Below the pieces are notes generated by a model that saw only the letters and a program-made list of their open reading frames with translations, made no database searches and had not been told where the DNA came from. The translations under genes were made by a program, and so were the position numbers. From NCBI GenBank assembly GCA_033439255.1, contig CM065883.1:1302001-1366000 (forward strand): a stretch of 64,000 nucleotides of DNA. The letters are read 5' to 3'. Each line of letters begins with the position of its first letter. Position 1 is the stretch's first letter. Source of the stretch: Hericium rajendrae. Lineage: Eukaryota > Basidiomycota > Agaricomycetes > Russulales > Hericiaceae. This document shows, piece by piece, positions 46,671 through 57,882 of the stretch.

Positions 46671-47279
46671 TGCTGATGTGTACGGGGGTATGTCGAGGGA
46701 AGACGAGTCGTGATTATGCGATAAGCGTGGGTGAAGTAAAACAAATTGCGACAAGAAGACGAGGAGAATACAACTAGCAAAGGTCGTTACAGGGTCGTCA
46801 GACAAAGCGGCGGACGTCGAGTAAGAAGTCACGACTCACGTTGGGAAAGAAGAGGATACTAGGAGACTTTATAGGAGACAAAAGAAGCAAGGTGGCACTT
46901 TCGTATGGACTCTCTCTTTGGACCGATGCTGACCGGTGGCTGGGTGGTGGACTGGATGGATCTCGGGGAAGAAGACAATAGGTGACGGTATTAGAAAGTG
47001 GTGTTTGTTGAATGAACTTTTTTTATTGATTTATATGCGAGAGACGATGCGATATAGATGCTGAAGAGGAAGAGGAAGAGAGACAAATGAAAAGAGCCAC
47101 GGACAAAGTGAGGGGAGAGAATGAAAGGCAGCGAGATCAAGCAAGCCTACTCCATTTCTGCTGACCGCCACCTTCCCGACCTTCAGTCACCCCTCGGACC
47201 CCGGCGATCACCGCCTCCTGCCTCGACCCTGTGCTCGCGCACAACAAAAGACTCGACATCCTTTTGTTCTCCAGCAGTA
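46671..47279. other. Leader and promoter of the low-complexity gene, TRS20 3' region
   Basis: 609 nt. On the minus strand the 200 nt upstream of ATG 46670 is pyrimidine-rich, as in a highly expressed fungal leader. No gene seen. Confidence 0.45.
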
Positions 47280-48020
47280 TCACAAATGTTTTCTAGCACT
47301 AGCTCGTACACGTGTGTCAAATACTGTACTCCGGATTGGCGTATGTGCCGTATGAAACGGATTCAGCATCGTCTGCCAGCGCCCGTTCATCCATTGTCCC
47401 AATATAACACCCGCTCGACTCACCTTGATATACAATTCCCATACGTCTGCAAAAAATGCCCGGATCCCCTCATCGTTCTTTGACTCGTGCAAAAGCACAA
47501 ACTTCATGTCTGTACATACGCGATAAGGCTAAGTGTGAACCCAACCCGACTGCACGGGGCGCACTTACTGCCTGGGGTAACGAAAGCGGAGACCGTCCAC
47601 TCATTGAACTTGTCCACGGACTTGAGATATCTGCAAGGGAGCATCGATATCGCACAGCCAAGATAAGAGTCACTCGTTGCTAGTTCTACAGGCAGGATAG
47701 GAAACGAGATAGAGACTGACATGCTATTATCTCGCCGCACCACCTCCTCGATCACGTCCAGACTTGCATTGGCGATCATCTGGATCACATGGCGGTCCTG
47801 CCCGCCCCCCATCCGCATTCCGCCGCCGCTTTGGACATGCGACTGGCTGACGCTCGAGGCACCAGAAAGCGCGGTCAGGGTGCCGGCAAAGGCAGATGTG
47901 GACCATGAGGGCAGATTCGCAGACAAAGGCGACGGTGTTGCCTGTGATGGTTTTGCTGAAAAATGGGTTAGGCTATAGAGGGGGTATCCGAGGAGAGAGG
48001 AGAAAGAGGTGGTGGGACAT
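47280..48020 (-). CDS. TRS20: TRAPP subunit Trs20/sedlin (TRAPPC2)
   Basis: Longin-fold subunit of TRAPP tethering complexes acting in ER-Golgi traffic. Blocks in order: LYSLTHFSAKP, a Ser-rich insertion (SPLSANLPSWSTSAFAG and following) where the family has a short loop, HVIQMIANASLDVIEEVVRR, YLKSVDKFNEWTVSAFVTPG, MKFVLLHESKNDEGIRAFFA, DVWELYIK, LLNPFHTAHTPIRSTVFDTR and the end ASARKHL. The likely start is ATG 48020 (MSHHLFLL), as the family opens MSxYxF; a 1-2 nt indel near 48000 is then required. An in-frame ATG at 48100 also exists, but it would overlap the divergent PCP1 start and adds an unlikely leader. Confidence 0.85.
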
Positions 48021-48098
48021 GGCTGTCGCGAGCAACGCGTGCCGCGATCAATTGACGCGACGCGACGAGAAGGCTTTGGACAACAAACCAAAACAATC

Positions 48099-49341
48099 AT
48101 GCTACTCTCAGCAGCAACACGGCGGGCTCCATTGGCTGCCCTTCCCAGGTCCTATGCAAGATCTCTCAATCATGCCCATCTCTTGAATCGCGTTACAGCC
48201 CGTTCTTTGACCAGCCTTTCAGTTGCTCATCCCCGATTGGCCGTTCCCGCAGTCAAGCCTACGACATTTCATACAACATGCATCCCAGCGCTAGCATCTC
48301 CAGGGCTGTTCCGCTCCGCCATTGCACGTTTCAGTCGCAATGAAGTCTTGAAGGCGACACATCGAGACGCAACGCGCCGTCGCCCATCAGGATTTGGTGG
48401 AAGGCCGCCAAACCGCGGACCTTGGCAGCGTTTTGTCCGATGGCTGGAGGGCATTCCACAAGACTTCTTGTTCTACGGTATCATAGCAGCCAATGGCGCC
48501 GTCTTCCTCGGATGGTGGTATGCGCAGTCTCTATACGTATGAGTATCATTCTCCCTACAGCACTGTATACTGATATGCCAAATAACAGGAACGCGACCGA
48601 GACCCGAGCCTCTTGATCTCGATGTACAAGAACTTTGCCGTAAACTGGGAGAACGTCGTGAACGGACGGCCGTGAGCAGCAACAAGCTCTTTGTTTTGAT
48701 CGTTTGCTCACTTTCCGAGTGTAGATGGACGCTTCTCACGTCGTGCTTCTCCCACCAAGGAATCGCACATCTGTTTGTGAACGGGTTCACGTTCTTCTTC
48801 ATGGCACCAACCGTCATGCAAATCCTTGGAAATGCCCGCTTCCTGGCACTCTATTTCGGAGGTATGGTCTCATATCGCCATACAGATAGCTCGATGCTCA
48901 TCTTGACCGTAGGCGGTATCTTTTCGAGCATGACAAGTCTCCAATGGCACAATCTGCGACAGGATAAACACTACGCCTCTCTCGGAGCCAGCGGTACGTT
49001 CTTCCTTTATCCCTCCGTCTCCTTTCATTCTGAACACTTGCCCGATCACAGGCGCCATCTACTCCGTGGTGTCCTTCTTCGCCTGCATCGCCCCGCGGGC
49101 AACCTTCCTGCTCTTCGGCATCATCCCCTGCCCCGCATGGGCAGTCGTCAGTGGCATCTTCCTTTACGACAGCTATGGCGCGTGGTCGGGTGGCGTACGT
49201 TCTCTCCCTTGCCCGTTCTTTGGATGAAGAGCCTAATTTGCGTTTTGGTTGCAGCGCCAGGGAACGGATACGGCTGGCCATGTCGGGGGCATTCTCGCTG
49301 GGATAGGGTACTTCTTGATGCGCACGCGGTTCCGCATGTGA
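48099..49341 (+). CDS. PCP1: Mitochondrial rhomboid protease Pcp1/PARL
   Basis: Inner-membrane serine protease; the yeast enzyme cleaves Mgm1 and Ccp1. MLLSAATRRAPLAALPRSYA is a basic presequence. The catalytic part follows: FLFYGIIAANGAVFLGWWYA (TM), SLLISMYKNFAVNWENVVNG, PWTLLTSCFSHQGIAHLFVN, GFTFFFMAPTVMQILGNARF, LGASGAIYSVVSFFACIAP with the GxSG serine, RATFLLFGIIPCPAWAVVSG, and DTAGHVGGILAGIGYFLMRT with the catalytic His. The first His of HLFVN is the conserved rhomboid asparagine/histidine loop. Introns are regular. Its start lies 78 nt from the divergent TRS20 start. Confidence 0.9.
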
Positions 49342-49740
49342 GGCCTTAAACTGGGCGCGGTCAACAGCGCATGGGTCAGTTACAGTTTCACGCACCACTC
49401 CTTTAGATCATCAGCATCAATGCACTTGTCCACATCTCACGAGTCACTGCTCATACATATTGTTGTCGGGCGGGTATCAATTGCGGAATAAGCTATTACA
49501 AAAGCGAGAATATTAAATGTGAACGAGCGATGGGTACAGTGATATAACGAGTGCAAGAGGCTAGAGCTACTGGCAGCAGGAATTACGACCTATTTTGTTC
49601 TCCATCAGGGCAAGAGTCAAGACTAAACGACGAAACGACGAAACGCCAGCAAAGAGTGTGGGGCGACCAATTTCGCGAACAGGGGAGCAAACATATAGGA
49701 TCAAGAGTGTGGTATTTAAATCGACGGCGCAAAGCCCGTA
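49342..49740. other. Convergent 3' regions of PCP1 and CLASP
   Basis: 399 nt. It includes a short CGACGAAA reiteration near 49625-49645; no gene. Confidence 0.5.
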
Positions 49741-52700
49741 TCATGCTGCAGTGGGACGCGGCGGCGTGCTGGTCCGCCCGTCAAGCCTCCGCATCTCCCG
49801 CTCGAGTCTGTCGGCGCTCGCGGGTCCCTCGACCGAGCCCCGCGCGCCGTGCTTGTCGAAGAGGATACGTGAGCAGGTTCTTCTTTTCGTCTGGCAGGCC
49901 GTCCAAGAGCGTGAAGAGGTGCGTTTCATCGCGCAGGCCGAGCTGCGCCGCGATGATGACGGCCGCGGCCGACTCGCGCACGACTAGCGAGGACGTATCG
50001 TTCAGGGCCTGTGAGGAGCGGACGTCAATTAAGTGATCGTCTAGGAGAAACAAAGGACGCACAGAGGTCAGGGTTGCCTTCAGCCGTGGCAGCTCCTCTT
50101 CCAAGATTTCCGCGGGCAGGCGCAGGATGAACTTGCCGAGCGCGATCAGCCCGTACGCGTACGTGCCCGCCTTCGCGTCTGCGGATGAGGATGGCGGGGG
50201 CGGCTCTAGACGGAACGCCTGCAGGATGGCATGCATGGTCATCAGGCCGTACACCGCTTCAATGCGTGAAGTGAGTGCGTCGCGGATGAAGTTCGTCGCC
50301 TCCATTATTTGCTGCTTGCCCGAGTAGCGGACGTGCAGCAGGATTGCGAACACGTCCGTGTCCCGGCCTTCCATCTGCAGAGTTTGGTACTCCAACATCT
50401 CCCAGAGGACGATAAGCCCGTAGACCAAGAGCTCTTCATCCTACAGGCAAGTGGGTCAGCTACCATCTACAGAAGTACGAAATGAATGCACTCACGCGTT
50501 CAGGTGTTAGAAATGCTTTCAGACCGGTCCATAGTCTGTCGAAAGACTTGTTCTCAGACCAGACATCCGACTTTAGCGACTGTAAAGAGGCAGCCGCGGC
50601 TATGAATGGAGATGGGCTGGCAGGCATGGACAATGTCGAGCTGAGAGGGGAGATAGAATCCACAGAGGCATGGTTGATGCAGAATAGCGCAATGTTCTTC
50701 AGTGTCGAGACATCTGCCACACCCTGCTCGAGAGCACTGATGTACCCCTGCAATTCCCCCCCACGACCTGAAGGATCACCATCTCGGAACATCCTTCGTT
50801 CTGTGACCACTGAACAATATGTTCAGCGCTGAGCAAGCGGCAGCTGACAAATAATTTACTTACAAGTCATGCGTTTCCTCCACCACATGCTATCGTTCTT
50901 GGGAGGAACAGCCTTGAGCACATCGGTCATGAGCGATGAGGCACCACCGTTATACGCCGGACTGTCCTGAAAGACGCAACCTGCCGCCAAACCGCCGACT
51001 TCTTGTTCGCCGGCGTCATCGGTGGGCGTACGACAGTCGTCAACGGACGCGCTGGCGACGGTGACGGCGGAGCCGGAACTCTCGCCGCTGACCCGCCATT
51101 GCTCAACAACAAGGACCCGCGAATTGGGGGCTGCTGCAGAGTCTCGTCCTCGGGCTCGACGAGCTCGAGCAACCGCTCCGCGGCGCTCTCTGCTTGCTCC
51201 GCACGGGCGCGAAGGACGTCTTCGACAATCGGTTGCGGAACGCCTGCCGGCGGCGAACTGGTCGACAAGGTGTTCGACAGCCCAGGCTTCGAGCCGCTCG
51301 AGCGTGGCGAAAACGAATTGGTACGCGAGTTAGAGTGCGATCGGGGAGCCGGAGGGTACTTCTCGTATGGCGTTGAGAAGGAAATGAGGTTGACAGAGTC
51401 ATCCATGTCCATGTCCGAGTCGCTATCTTCGGGTAGTGGTATGTGCACTGCTGTCAGGAGAGATTCCTCCACACCGTCCAGCTCGGGCATGAGGACAGAA
51501 GATCGTACATGCTGCCGACTGGCAGGAGCAGCCTGTCGTGCGGGCATTGGAGAGGGCGGCGTGACTGTAGTAGCAGGTGGAGACGAGGGAAGAGCCGTCT
51601 GCATAGCTCGTCGTAAGACGGAGCCGCGTGGAGGAGACGGTGGAATAAGAGGTGAGCCTGCTCGCCTGCGTTCCGCCTGCGACGCCGAATTTGCAGAGTC
51701 ATTCGACGAAGTCCGAGAATGCGAAGCCGACGGGACTCGAGCACTTGGAGCGGGCTTCGGTGGCATAGGATTCGAGACAATCCTTGATCGTGGCGAGGGA
51801 GGGGAGGCAGAGGAACGAGACAAAGGCGACGATGCACGGTCGCCATTAGAGCGGCCGGTCGACATAGACGGCGAAGGTGATCGCTTGGGAGGCGTGGTAG
51901 TTACATTGCGAGCCGCAGATGTTGCCTGGTGGCGCAAGGAGGGTGGTGCTGACGCGATAGCCTTCGCCTTTGCGCGACTGGCAGCAATGGCAGCAGCAAC
52001 GCTGCTCTTCTTCGTAGTCGGTGCTGGGACCGGCACCGTAGAAAGTGCCTGCGGATCGGGGCATGTCTTCTCCAGCTGTTTACGGAGTATATTATCTTGG
52101 GCCTCCAGGATCATCTGGCCTCTCTCTGGCCAGACTGCGTAGTAGGACCAGAAGCATGGCCGTGCATTTTGACGGACGCTGACATTTGCGTCGGCGAGCG
52201 CCTTCCTGATACATCTGTCGAGGGTATCTAGCATGCCGCTAGACTCGATATGATTTTTCGCACGCAGAGCATGCTGGTCGAGGTAGTGTTTCAGATGCTC
52301 GATAGCGTATGAGCGCGCCTGGACAATCTTATCTTGCAGGGTAGTCCAAAGAAGTGGGAGAAGCGTACGTGGATGAGCGGAAGTATGTGTGATAATAGTC
52401 GCAACCGTTGCCTGAGATGTTTGAGCGGTAATCTTCTTCGTGAAACCTCCCATGCGGAGAAGATGGAGATACAGAGTGTCGCAAATAGGATCCATAGCCG
52501 GACCGAGAGCAAGCGCCATATCATTGTACAATGAGCAAGTATTGGTTGCGACGATTGTCCGCAGACTCAAGAGCTAAAAGGACGATAAGAAACTTAGACC
52601 AATGTCACGAATGAGAACGCACCGTTTTAATCGACGCATCCGCAATCGGCTTAAGGTGCGCAAGGAATGTTTCAGCGTACCGTACGTGAACGTCACCCTT

Positions 52701-54245
52701 CAGCATCCCGCGGATCCGGATAATTGCTCTCTCGCGAGCAGCCCAATTGTGCTCAGTCTCCTTCCCCTAGAGAGAATAGGTCAGTGGCCCGTCAAGACAA
52801 GCGACATCCGAATGATTACCTCAAATGGCTTGAACATTTCCGCGAACTCAGTTTCAAGGTCCCGGGCAGATGCAATCTGGTCAACCAGAGATCATTAAGC
52901 CACCGTGACCGTGAGACAGAAGGAATCTCACATAGACAGGTTGAACATCTGAAGAACCTTCACTAGGAGGCATCGGCGGAGGCGACGTTACTACTCGATT
53001 GCCTGCACGACTTCCGGGGCGTGACTGTTCTTTGACATTTCCATGGCTGACCGCGCGCGACATGCTGGGCCCCGCGCCAGAGTCGGAACTCGTAGTAGGC
53101 CTTCTTCCTTGCAGCGCCAAACTTGGCGGTACGTATTCCTTCTTCCCACCAGGAGCATCGCCATTCTCTGAGCCTTCGCTCGCTGGAGTGCTCCCTGCAC
53201 CGAGCACCTTCGCGAGGACATCGTCGATGATGGTCTTCCTGACATTTTTCTTGGTCATTTCCTTCTTCAGGTCCGAACGAGCGGCATCGGTGACTCCAGG
53301 GCCGGTGAACAACTCCACAACTGAAGTCCGCGTTGTCTCGCGTACGGTGCTATCGCCGTCTTCGAGAGCTCCGACGAGGTTAGGAAGGTATGGACGGAGA
53401 GGGAAGAGGTGATGTGTCCGACGAATGTTCACAAGCGCAAGAATGGACTGCAAGACGCGTGCAAACATAGTGAGCAGTGGTCAGAAATGAACGGACATCG
53501 CGAACAGAAGTACTTCGATGTCCATCATTGGTCAAAATCGACTTACCTGTTCGCGCACCCTCCACACTTTGCTCTGCAGCCCTCCCTCCTTCAAGAAGCG
53601 TTCAAACAATTGAATTGGTGTCTCAGGACCTTTGCCATCCTTCGACCGACCAAGGACAGAACCCCCGCCGGAACGGAAGGCAAAGCCTCCGATGAGTACG
53701 AGACTTTCGCGTGCCTTCTCTCTTGGTCGCTCACGAGCTTCGCCAAGACGGTCGATGATACCACCAGAAGGAAGAAAGGCCAGGAGAATTTGGCGAAGTA
53801 ATGGCGTATCTACAGTCGATGAGCTCACAGAAGAGGTCGATACCGATGCGGAGGGTGGACCCGCCGCGGGCGTAAGACCAGGCCGAGTAATGGTATGTGA
53901 TAGAATGAGGGGCAGTAAGGGTGGTATAGCGCCAAGTGTAGCGGTAGAGAGATGCTGATTTGATGTACGAAGGCATGCCTTTAGAGTTTGAATGACCAGG
54001 TCAGGTTCTGTGATCTACAATGAGTGAATCGAATGAGATGTCAAAACGAGGGAGCAAGGAAGTCACAAAAGAACAGACCTCCACGCCGGCCTCAAACTCT
54101 AGTTGTAACTTGGATACGGCGTCGACTTTCGCGTCGACATCTGTGAGTATCGGATCAATCCAGCAGGTTCAAGTTGTACAGAACGGATGTGACTACCGTT
54201 TGCTTTGCATTGCTGTAGAAGCTGAGATAACCTTGAAACTTCCAT
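49741..54245 (-). CDS. CLASP-family microtubule-associated protein (Cls1/Stu1)
   Basis: Microtubule rescue factor with TOG arrays. Exon 1 opens [16 protein letters not shown] at 54245, joined to [20 protein letters not shown], then [60 protein letters not shown] and [20 protein letters not shown] (TOG 1), then a basic Ser-rich linker. TOG 2 follows: [74 protein letters not shown] and [19 protein letters not shown], then about 400 residues of Ser/Pro-rich microtubule-binding linker with SPPR and [10 protein letters not shown] segments, and a C-terminal HEAT-like CLIP-binding domain (49763-50820). One extra T near 49868 shifts the frame before [10 protein letters not shown]. Confidence 0.88.
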
Positions 54246-54644
54246 AATGTGGATGCTAGGGTATGGTTGAAGAAATGAATCGAAGAACAGTCAAGAACAT
54301 GAGCATGGACCAACGCAGACGCGGTGGACGCGATGGAGTTCGGAGCCAAACGTTGGCGACCGACGTTTGTTGTGCCACGGGACCGGCGCGTCGGTCACAG
54401 CGCAACCACGTCCCCGATCTTACTCATGATTCACGTTCTTCCTGAACGTCTCATCAAAAGTTGACAGAGATTTTATTTGACAATAATACACATGACAGGC
54501 AGAGATTACATGGTCCCTACAGGGTCCCCAACCGGATTCAGCTTCCGGAGTAACGGCTTCCCGCTCAATCCCCCATCCAACGGCGTGTAACGTCGCAGAG
54601 AACAGCGTCCGAAAAGAACGCCGTGAAAAAATAGGTTGCGCTCA
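54246..54644. other. Intergenic, CLASP promoter and Rdx 3' region
   Basis: 399 nt without a recognisable gene. Confidence 0.5.
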
Positions 54645-55301
54645 TCATTTATGGTCAGAATGCCCTAGTGACTTCCCTGGCTGAATTCGATCTCGGATAC
54701 GTTGTTTCTAAGCCGTCAAGACCGCATGAATTCCGCGGGTATTCCTTATCGAGGAACGAAGATGCTCACGAGCTCTTTCGGTTCAGGGAACTTCCCTTCC
54801 ACCTTCCTATCCCAGATGAGGACAGGGTCGGGTTCGCCTTCCACCGTCAGCCAGACACGGAAGCGACCAGCCGTCTCTTCGGAATTCAATGGAATAATGG
54901 TTACAGCCTTCAACGCGGGAGCAGGGAAGGTCAGGAACAACTCCGTCGACGTCCATGTTGCTCGATGAAGCCTATAGGCATCAATTAAGATTTCAGACGT
55001 CAGATAGTCGTCAGACCAGCATCAAAAAACGACGTACCACCGGCACTACAGACAGAGAAGTATGCGGAGATTGACTCATTAAGCATGCTTACTTGTCAAT
55101 AGGTAAAGAGATACCTACTCGGTCGCAAAACTCAATGAGGATACTCGGGGTCGATGAGATATCGGGTGGAGTAAATGTAGAGGGGTCCAAGGGATCATAT
55201 GTCTTCGAGTTCGGCCCGCTTTCGCTGATGTCAAAATTGATGTCCGTGATGATATTCTCCTGAGAAGGAGTGCATTGAATGCAGGAACCTGGGTCTGCCA
55301 T
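54645..55301 (-). CDS. Rdx/SelW-like redox protein with 8-nt microexon
   Basis: Thioredoxin-like Rdx family (SelW/SelT/SelH relatives), Cys form. Exon 1 from ATG 55301 encodes MADPGSCIQCTPSQENI and a polar stretch, ending SILIEFCDR. An 8-nt exon at 55038-55045 (TGCCGGTG) supplies C-R-W, and the next exon (from about 54973) opens LHRATWTSTELFLTF. Together these rebuild the family signature F-C-x-x-C-R-W-x-x-R-A-x-W-x-x-x-E-L, with the second redox Cys inside the microexon. Then ALKAVTIIPLNSEETAGRF, VLIWDRKVEGKFPEPKEL, and a last exon KQRIRDRIQPGKSLGHSD ending at TGA 54645. The final LGHSD is diagnostic. Substrate unknown. Confidence 0.85.
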
Positions 55302-55502
55302 GATGGTGGACGTTAGAGTGATGGGCAAGTGGTGCAGGCCAAGAGTCTGAGTTGAGGCTGGTCAGGATGAAGTATAAATCGCGTGACCGCATCGACTGCC
55401 TACACGTGTCTGCATTTGTTGACGCGTTGTTTGGCTCGTCCGTCAGGCTTCAGCGCGTCAAAATCGTGTCTTTCTCTTTCTCCCTTGCCACGATCTTTCT
55501 AG

Positions 55503-57421
55503 ATGAACGCAGCGGACGACGTTAACATGAGGCCCTCCTCTCCTCTTTCTGAAGCCAAAGAGCCCTCTACGTCCATGCTATGGCCTGTTCATAGTCAGTT
55601 TTCTACTCGGGCCCTAGATCATCACTGATTTTACCTTCGATTCAGTCGAAGTCCGTCTCTCTCCAAAAGCGACTGCACGGTTCGACACTTTGAGGAACAC
55701 CGTAAATACATTTATTACAACCTCATTTGATACTTTGCGCCTCCCTTCCGCGCTTGATGGATGGGATGAGGTTCCAATCCTGGCGTCCTCAGTCGAGCGT
55801 ATGGCTGCATGCGAATCGCCGTGCCCTATCTCTCCCCTGCCCATATCACAGGCTTCGCTCCAGATCCACATATACCAACCGACCGAAGACGATTCTTTTG
55901 AGGAGTTTTCTAACGGGCCAGGTGGAGAAGGCGAAGAGGTCCAGGCTGCCAATGTATGCGAGTTGCCGAGCAGGATGCTGGAGGGTTTGTGGGATAGCCT
56001 GATTTTCCCAGACGACACGAAATCTAAGCTTCTGGATTACATCTATGCAACCGTCTTGTTCAGCGATGCAAACGTTGATTGTGAGTAGTTGCTGCATTGT
56101 TGTCCGTCTACCTAACATGTGCATTCAGTCAATGTGGTCTCTTGGAACCGGGTTGTATTACTCCACGGACCTCCCGGAACGGGGAAGACGTCGCTCTGTC
56201 GCGCTTTAGCTCAGAAACTTTCCATACGCCTCTCGCATCGGTATGTCTGCGAAGTCGCTTCACTGATCTGCCATTTCTTAACGCGCTTGGCTGCAGTTAT
56301 CCTCATTCACGTTTGCTGGAGATCAACTCTCATTCACTTTTTTCCCGATGGTTTTCGGAATCAGGAAAGCTTGTTCAACGACTGTTCGGAAGCGTAATGG
56401 AACTAGTGGAGGATGAGGATACCTTCGTCGTCGTGCTCATCGGTATGTACTAAACCATTTGGAGTAAGGCATTAGTCTGAGGTCTGCTTCAGACGAAGTT
56501 GAATCACTGACGGCCGCACGAGCGGGTGCCATGGCCGGAAACGAGCCGTCTGATGCTCTGAGGGTGAATGCCTTCCAAGTGCATATCATTCCTCAACTGA
56601 ACTCGTGGCCAGGTTGTCAATGCCCTGCTAACACAACTAGACAAACTCCGGCACAAGAAAAATGTCCTTGTTGTCTCCACGAGCAATTTGGCAAAAGCAA
56701 TAGGTGAGCCGTTGCACGGCGCTGCATATCAAGTTAGATACCTGACCGAATACATCCGCTCGTATAGATTCTGCCTTCGTGGATCGCGCCGATATCGTTC
56801 AATACATCGACTTACCACCCCGCGAAGCAATCTATGAGATCCTACGCAGCTGTCTCCTTGAGTTGGTAGCAAAGGGCGTCGTCGCTCAAGTGGTTCGTCT
56901 CCAGGGCACACTCTATACTTCTAGGAGCCAACGGCTCTCACGTATTTAGGACGTGCCGAGACTCCAAGAAGCACAGATCTTCGAGCGCACAGCCCAGTCT
57001 ACGCTGAACAGTGACGGCACGTCAGCAACTGCCGGCGACCGCGCGAAAACTGTCGCGCTGCGGTTACTCACTCTCTCGCAGTCATGCAGGGTGAGTCTTC
57101 TGCTCGTAATTCCATGCACTGCTTGCCAACGGCACTCCTGCGACTCAGGACCAGGGCATGTCCGGCCGGGCGTTACGCCGCCTGCCCGTGCTTGCTCATG
57201 CGAGCTACATTGGACTGGGCTTCGCACCCTTGCCCTCGACGCCCTCAAAATCGACCGTCAATGGCACGAATGACAAGAAATCGCCACGCAAGACGGCTGA
57301 CGGACGCTTGTCGCGGACGATTGGTGCGCAGGGCCTGGGCACTCAGGTCGAGATTTGGCTCGAGGCGATGGAGAGAGTCGTCCAGACGAGGAGTGGGGAG
57401 CTGAAGAAGTTCGGACAGTAG
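55503..57421 (+). CDS. AAA+ ATPase Pch2/TRIP13
   Basis: HORMA-domain remodeller acting in meiotic checkpoint and spindle checkpoint silencing. ATG 55503 opens [20 protein letters not shown]; an N-terminal domain follows, then [60 protein letters not shown] (Walker A), [76 protein letters not shown] (Walker B), [40 protein letters not shown] and [19 protein letters not shown]. The sensor and arginine region [19 protein letters not shown] is characteristic of TRIP13. The C-terminus adds about 55 extra residues after the ATPase core. Divergent from the Rdx gene, about 200 nt apart. Confidence 0.9.
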
Positions 57422-57882
57422 ACTTTTCACTGGCCAAACCCGCTGTGAGATTGCTTGTTGCATTGCTTGCTTTAAATTGTTGTCTTGCTCTCGCCGTTAG
57501 TCCTCTGGACTGTTGTTTTTCTTGCCAGACTGAAGAGTACAATAAAAGGTCTACTCAGCAGCACTTCAGTTGTGCATTTCTCGCTTCAGCATCACTTGCA
57601 GCATTACCAGTACATATCGGACTTAGAAAGGATCGAGCCAAAGCAATGTGGATATCGAAATAAATGCAATATTACATGGCTGCGAGTAAGTAAGTCGAGT
57701 GTCAGTGAAACTGTGGAAGAGGTCAGCTAAGAAGAGCATAGCGTATTAAAATGAAGATGCACCTACGCGATGATCGTGGGTCGCTTCAAAGAGGCCGAGC
57801 ACAGCAGAACGAGCCGAGAGGGCTGCAGGACAGCAGTTCAGACCAAGCCTAACATACAAACAAAGTCGACTATACATACCGC
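57422..57882. other. Convergent 3' regions of Pch2 and PPR genes
   Basis: 461 nt of 3' sequence between two converging genes; no gene seen. Confidence 0.5.

Noticed and set aside
48021-48100. ATG at 48100 as the TRS20 start
   Set aside because: It is in the longer open frame, but overlaps the divergent PCP1 start codon and adds residues foreign to the family. MSHHLFLL at 48020 fits the family opening, given one small indel.
51003-52142. Plus-strand ORF of 379 codons
   Set aside because: Antisense to the Ser/Pro-rich linker of the CLASP gene, whose frame is supported by TOG domains on both sides. The composition mirrors the sense strand.
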